Assembly: GCF_000315915.1 (NCBI RefSeq)
Contig: NC_020190.1
Location: 372,001 to 436,000, forward strand
DNA from: Henningerozyma blattae CBS 6284
Taxonomy: Eukaryota > Ascomycota > Saccharomycetes > Saccharomycetales > Saccharomycetaceae
Reading direction: 5' to 3'
DNA length: 64,000 bases
The position numbers and the translations under genes were made by a program. The notes beneath the pieces were generated by a model. That model worked only from the letters and a program-made list of their open reading frames with translations. It made no database searches and had not been told where the DNA came from. Below are positions 59,961 through 64,000 of this stretch, piece by piece; the first letter of the stretch is position 1; each line of letters begins with the position of its first letter.

Positions 59961-61004
59961 TTAGGAATATAAATCATTGAAAAAATTATTTTTAATTAAA
60001 TTAATTTCGAATTGCCAATTTTTCTCCATAGTGGAACTGTCCGTTACAAATTGTAAATTGTATTTGATTGGATCTCTCTTATTGATCATTTCAATCAAAT
60101 AAGTTAATCGGGAGATTTTATTATTATATTCATTGTCCATTGAATTATGGAAAGGTTCTTGGCCCGTGATAAATGTTAGCAGAGTAAGCCCCATGGAGTA
60201 AAGATCAGATTGATGGCTAGGTGCAGATAAATGGTTAATTAAATTAGGATGCAAATATTCAATGGTGCTCTCCAAAGAGATATCGTTATTGTTAGCGGTG
60301 AAATCTTGAAAGACGAAACTGGATGAGAAATCTGTCAAATAGAATTCTGCTTTGTCAAGATCAACCAAGACGTTGGAAGTTTTAATATCCAAATGTATTA
60401 TGTTTAAATCTTTCAAAGTTTTCAACGAATTTAACATATTATTAAATAATTTATACCAAATGGATTTTTTATCGTCCAATGGCATAGATGTATTCTTACG
60501 AATATAATCGTATAGACTTGAATCATATTTAGGTAAGAGTAGCCCTGGAATATTATTATGTGGAATATTAATAAATTTATCGAGTTGAATGATATTATTA
60601 CTTATCTTTGAATGCAATTTTATATAATAAAGTATCAACCCTTCATGCAATAGGCGTAATTTGGAACGATAACTAGAATTATTATTACCGGTGTTGGAAA
60701 TAGTCTTTATGACTTTATCCGAAGCAAATTCAATAATTCGGCAGTTCATATTATGATAGAGAAGAATCTCCTTATCAGAAATAGTAGATTTGAGGTCATC
60801 TAAAGATACAATATTGGGTAATAACAACGTCTGTTTGGAATGGGTTGTCACTGGCGCAGTGGACCGTAGCAGATGATTCAATTGAACATCTTGGTCTAGT
60901 ATGATATCCAACAATTGATGAATGGATAATTGATTCTGTTGTTGGAATCTTCTATTTCGTTTCAATTTGATTGGTGATGTTGGGGGAGAATTCATTAGAG
61001 ACAT
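59961..61004 (-). CDS. ISR1: Isr1-like atypical protein kinase
   Basis: Predicted kinase-like protein related to S. cerevisiae Isr1, which affects staurosporine resistance and the hexosamine/chitin pathway. It has 347 residues against 443. Shared wording includes PGLLLPKYDSSLYDY at 153-167, SLKTLKDLNIIHLDIKTSNV and TIEYLHPNLI. Kinase motifs are unusual: no glycine-rich loop is evident, the likely Lys is in KVIK at 97-100, the catalytic loop is HLD (204-206) instead of HRD, the metal motif is DFS (225-227) instead of DFG, and APE is HPN (252-254). S. cerevisiae Isr1 has similar departures (HGD, DFT). Place supports this: ISR1 is YPR106W, on the expected strand between the UTP22 and PIL1 orthologues. 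Confidence 0.83.
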   Translation of the reverse strand: MSLMNSPPTSPIKLKRNRRFQQQNQLSIHQLLDIILDQDVQLNHLLRSTAPVTTHSKQTLLLPNIVSLDDLKSTISDKEILLYHNMNCRIIEFASDKVIKTISNTGNNNSSYRSKLRLLHEGLILYYIKLHSKISNNIIQLDKFINIPHNNIPGLLLPKYDSSLYDYIRKNTSMPLDDKKSIWYKLFNNMLNSLKTLKDLNIIHLDIKTSNVLVDLDKAEFYLTDFSSSFVFQDFTANNNDISLESTIEYLHPNLINHLSAPSHQSDLYSMGLTLLTFITGQEPFHNSMDNEYNNKISRLTYLIEMINKRDPIKYNLQFVTDSSTMEKNWQFEINLIKNNFFNDLYS

Positions 61005-62008
61005 GAAGTATCAAAATTGACTTGATAAAGGTTAAAGTAAAAGCAGTAAGCAAAAAGCACAAAGCAAAAAGCAAAAAGATAAAAAAAAAAGTAGTTAGAT
61101 TATGCTACAAACCCTGTTACAGGGAAAATCTTACTTAACTAAATAACCTATTTTAAAAACTAAGCTCAAAAGATGTTTATATATTCATCTATTTGTTTGT
61201 TTATTTTGAATATTTATATAAACAGAGCACGTCCCTAATCCTTTTTGCCTGTATCCTCCAGATCGGCCTAATAAGGAACGGTTTTGCCCCAATCGGCCAA
61301 TCTCTATCCCGCTGTATCTCGTTACTCAAAAGCCAAGTCGTTTTTTTTGAGTTCTTATTAATCCGAATTCTAAAACGGATTTTTACATTTTATTTTATTT
61401 TTTAGTGGAACGACACTAAATCATGCCACAAGTCTCATTTGGGTCACCTGTTATCATTTCCATATTTGCTCTGAATTCTTAATTAAGAACGGCGCTACCA
61501 AATTACAGAAAATGTCCGGAAGACAGATTAACGTCGTGTTTCACGACATCCCTTAATTTCTGGAGCCGACGGCTTTAGAAGCATACGTAGGACTAACCGA
61601 TCAGGTAAAGGATATACGTGGCAAAGAAATGACCGTACGAATTTGCTCTGCAGAGAATGCGTGTGGTTGCATTATTATCATTGTATGTATATATAGGTGT
61701 AATTATATATATGTGTATATAAATATAGACATATTTACAAAGAAACGGCAGTTGGAGAGATGAGGAGAGCCTAGATCAATAAGAGTGATGGTTCTGCTTA
61801 TAGTTAAATGTAGGAATAATTAAGGAAAAGAGGGAAACTAAGGTATTTTGAATTTTTTTTATTATTCTATTGATTTAGACATGGTTTTAGAGCTGGGTAA
61901 GGGGAACAATTGGTTGAATCAACTGGATTTATCTGCAATGTCTTGGGTCCCCTGAGTAATTATTTGATCTTTTTTTTGCAATTTTATCTCCTTGAAATTA
62001 TTTTAACG

Positions 62009-62045
<37 letters not shown>

Positions 62046-62143
62046 AGGTGTGTAAATAGATGCCTATCTATATTTATCTTTTTTTTAATACCTGTAAACT
62101 ATTCAAAAACAAATAGAAGTAAAGAATAAACCTTTTGGCAATT
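61005..62143. promoter_or_regulatory. ISR1/PIL1 divergent upstream region
   Basis: No gene. About 61,045-61,080 has short AAAGCA repeats before ISR1. Two palindromes lie at 61,533-61,547 (GTCGTGTTTCACGAC) and 61,564-61,574 (AGCCGACGGCT). A (TA)n(TG)n microsatellite is at 62,009-62,045, about 100 bp before PIL1. Confidence 0.5.
62009..62045. repeat. (TA)n(TG)n dinucleotide microsatellite
   Basis: About seven TA units followed by about eleven TG units, 100 bp upstream of the PIL1 start. It is prone to length change. Confidence 0.9.
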
Positions 62144-63484
62144 ATGCATAAAACATATTCTTTAAGAGAAGCGAGAGCTCCTACTGCTTCTCAATTGATT
62201 AATCCACCTCCACCTCCCTCTTCAACAAAATCAAGGTTTTTTGGAAGAGGTGGGGTTGCAAACACTTTTCGACGCAACACTGCAGGTGCCTTTGGTCCTG
62301 AATTATCAAGAAGGTTGGCTCAATTGGTCAAGGTGGAGAAGAATATTCTAAGATCCATGGAAGTCGCAGCCAATGAAAGAAGAGATGCTGCCACTCAGTT
62401 ATCGTTATGGGGTATGGAAAATGATGATGATGTATCAGATATTACTGATAAATTGGGTGTTTTGATCTATGAGATTAGTGATTTGGACGACCAATTCATC
62501 GATAGGTATGATCAATACCGTTTAACGTTGAAGTCAATTAGAGATATTGAATCTTCAGTGCAACCTTCCAGAGATAGGTCTGACAGATTGACAGACAAAA
62601 TTCACCTTTTAAGATACAAAGACCCATTATCTCCCAAGATTGAAATTTTAGAACAGGAATTAGTAAGAGCCAAAGCAGAATCACTAGTAGCAGAAGCTCA
62701 ATTATCGAATATTACAAGAGCAAAGTTAAGAGCAGCCTTCAATTATCAATTTGATTCCATTATTGAGCATTCTGAAAAGATTGCTCTTGTTGCAGGATAC
62801 GGTAAAGCATTGTTAGAATTGTTGGATGATTCTCCTGTGACTCCAGGTGAAACAAGGCCTGCTTATGATGGGTATGATGCATCAAAACAAATTATTATAG
62901 ATGCAGAAACTTCGTTACAAGAATGGACTTTGGATTCTGCCATAGTAAAACCTACTTTAAGTATTAAACAATTTGCTCAAAGCAATCCAGAGGAGGAGGA
63001 AGATGAGGAAGAGGAAGGAGAAGAGTATGAAGGAGAAGATAATATCGAAGGAGAATTGTACCTTGATTCAGATAGTGAAGAACACCAAAAGGGAAAAATA
63101 ATGGAAATTGATGATGAAGGTCGGTATATTGATTATGATGATGAACTTGAAGGTGGAGAGGAGGATGAGGAAGAAGAAATGGGGATTCAGGATGATTATT
63201 TCGATTCAGATGGGAACGGCCGTCAATGCGCAGAGCACCATCCTGCTCATAATCACTCTACCAATCATTCTTCTCATTATAAACATCATGGCCAACCGGT
63301 TAAAGATATTGGCAATAAAAGATATCAAAATGACCATTATGGGATGCATCACAGGCAACCTCACCATAATCAATATGAATATATTGATGAAGAAATTGAA
63401 TCTGATGGTGAATATGAAGATGTTCAAGAACATTGGTACCCAGAAGATACTCTCCCTCATCATCCTAGAATGATGGTAGTTTAA
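62144..63484 (+). CDS. PIL1: Pil1-like eisosome core protein
   Basis: Predicted BAR-domain protein that forms eisosomes, the scaffolds of furrow-like plasma-membrane domains. The first 280 residues follow Pil1: MHKTYSLREARAPTASQL, GAFGPELSRRLAQLVKVEK, ENDDDVSDITDKLGVLIYE, QPSRDRSDRLTDKI and AFNYQFDSIIEHSEKIAL. The last of these separates Pil1 from its paralogue Lsp1. The open frame starts at a TTG at 62,135, but the ATG at 62,144 gives the canonical MHxTYSLR start and 446 residues. This is over 100 more than S. cerevisiae Pil1 (339): after an acidic tract (about 285-350) comes a His-rich tail (about 365-443). PIL1 is YGR086C, with the expected strand. Confidence 0.95.
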   Translation: MHKTYSLREARAPTASQLINPPPPPSSTKSRFFGRGGVANTFRRNTAGAFGPELSRRLAQLVKVEKNILRSMEVAANERRDAATQLSLWGMENDDDVSDITDKLGVLIYEISDLDDQFIDRYDQYRLTLKSIRDIESSVQPSRDRSDRLTDKIHLLRYKDPLSPKIEILEQELVRAKAESLVAEAQLSNITRAKLRAAFNYQFDSIIEHSEKIALVAGYGKALLELLDDSPVTPGETRPAYDGYDASKQIIIDAETSLQEWTLDSAIVKPTLSIKQFAQSNPEEEEDEEEEGEEYEGEDNIEGELYLDSDSEEHQKGKIMEIDDEGRYIDYDDELEGGEEDEEEEMGIQDDYFDSDGNGRQCAEHHPAHNHSTNHSSHYKHHGQPVKDIGNKRYQNDHYGMHHRQPHHNQYEYIDEEIESDGEYEDVQEHWYPEDTLPHHPRMMVV

Positions 63485-64000
63485 AATATACTCTCCCTCT
63501 CCCTTCCTCCTACCAAAAAAAAAACAAAAGCAATACTTATATTTGTATTAAATTAACTGTATTTTATAGTATTATTAATTGTTTGTTTTGTTTGTTTTGT
63601 CTTTTTTTTGATGAATTAGTATTACAAACTGTGTGTTTTTTTTTATATTATATTTGCTATTTTTTAGTCAAAGTTTTATTTTAGAATTTCATTTTGAAAT
63701 TTATTTTATATATTTTAATTTTTTAAACCTCGAATTATTCATTCTTTAGTTAATTTTTAATTCTTCAATATTAAATATTAATGTTTTTATTTTCATTATT
63801 TCAAAACTAATACCTTGTCCTTGAAATTTTCTGACACTTTCTTATTTCATTTGTGACACGGAAATATTAAGTAGCCGAGTTAATAATTTTAGAAATTTGG
63901 TTTACCTAGTATACGAAATTGTTAGGTGAAATGATCAATACATATTTGCAAATGTTAATAATATTGAATTTAAGAAAATAAATGAAATTTCAGAAAAGAA
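63485..64000. other. PIL1 3' region to window end
   Basis: A/T-rich, with T and A homopolymers. No gene start is seen before the end of the window. Confidence 0.5.

Noticed and set aside
63108..63473. 121-residue plus-strand ORF inside PIL1
   Set aside because: Met/Ile/Lys-rich out-of-frame reading of the repetitive PIL1 3' end.
62144..63484. LSP1 as identity of the eisosome gene
   Set aside because: AFNYQFDSIIEHSEKIAL and ENDDDVSDITDK are Pil1 forms; Lsp1 differs, and the order fits YGR086C.

Overview
The window is nuclear DNA of a budding yeast of the family Saccharomycetaceae. It has intron-poor genes at close spacing, about 30% G+C, asparagine- and serine-rich low-complexity tracts, CTG read in-frame as in ordinary yeasts, and protein-coding genes that are mostly recognisable orthologues of S. 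cerevisiae genes. There are 22 convincing coding genes, three tRNA loci (two Lys-CTT, one of them apparently decaying, and one Thr-TGT), one good solo LTR and one weaker LTR candidate.

Layout. (1) 1-10 kb: RTG3 (bHLH), NTO1 (PHD finger, NuA3) and, convergently, TYE7 (SREBP-like bHLH). (2) 10-25.4 kb: a 3-kb gene-free stretch with a G+C-rich island, then MEK1, a beta-mannosyltransferase-family gene absent from S. cerevisiae, TFB6, SOG2 and CYC3. (3) 26-40.6 kb: a segment bounded by two tRNA-Lys(CTT) copies in inverted orientation, holding a hexose transporter, ERV46, CIR2, CLN3 and MSC6. (4) 42-64 kb: the YPR114W orthologue, PIS1, RRP46, VAS1, DRN1, RPC40, UTP22, tRNA-Thr with an LTR, GRE3, ISR1 and PIL1.

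Gene order is informative. From recalled S. cerevisiae positions, region 4 interleaves genes of two S. cerevisiae tracks (YPR114W-YPR106W and YGR095C-YGR086C) in strictly monotonic order with consistent strands. Regions 2-3 interleave YOR344C-YOR356W with YAL039C-YAL042W. These are whole-genome-duplication sister tracks. Essential neighbours such as CDC24, MRD1, PRP31 and RPN7 are missing here. The best reading is a post-duplication species that resolved its duplicates differently from S. cerevisiae; the Vanderwaltozyma/Tetrapisispora side of the clade would fit, but this is inference.

Most striking signal: reversing the segment between the two inverted tRNA-Lys copies restores both S. cerevisiae orders at once, SOG2-MSC6-CIR2 and CYC3-CLN3-ERV46, with correct strands. 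The tRNA pair therefore looks like the breakpoints of an inversion, and one copy carries T-arm damage. Other notable points: no upstream in-frame mitochondrial leader on VAS1, a 498-nt ATG-free stretch before CLN3, a Ty3/sigma-type LTR 17 bp upstream of tRNA-Thr, and a degenerate kinase motif set in ISR1.

The genes are not one pathway. They cover retrograde and glycolytic transcription control (RTG3, TYE7), chromatin (NTO1), meiosis (MEK1), TFIIH (TFB6), polarity (SOG2), mitochondrial function (CYC3, CIR2, MSC6), secretion and membranes (ERV46, PIS1, PIL1), cell-cycle start (CLN3), ribosome and RNA biogenesis (RRP46, RPC40, UTP22, DRN1), translation (VAS1) and stress metabolism (GRE3).
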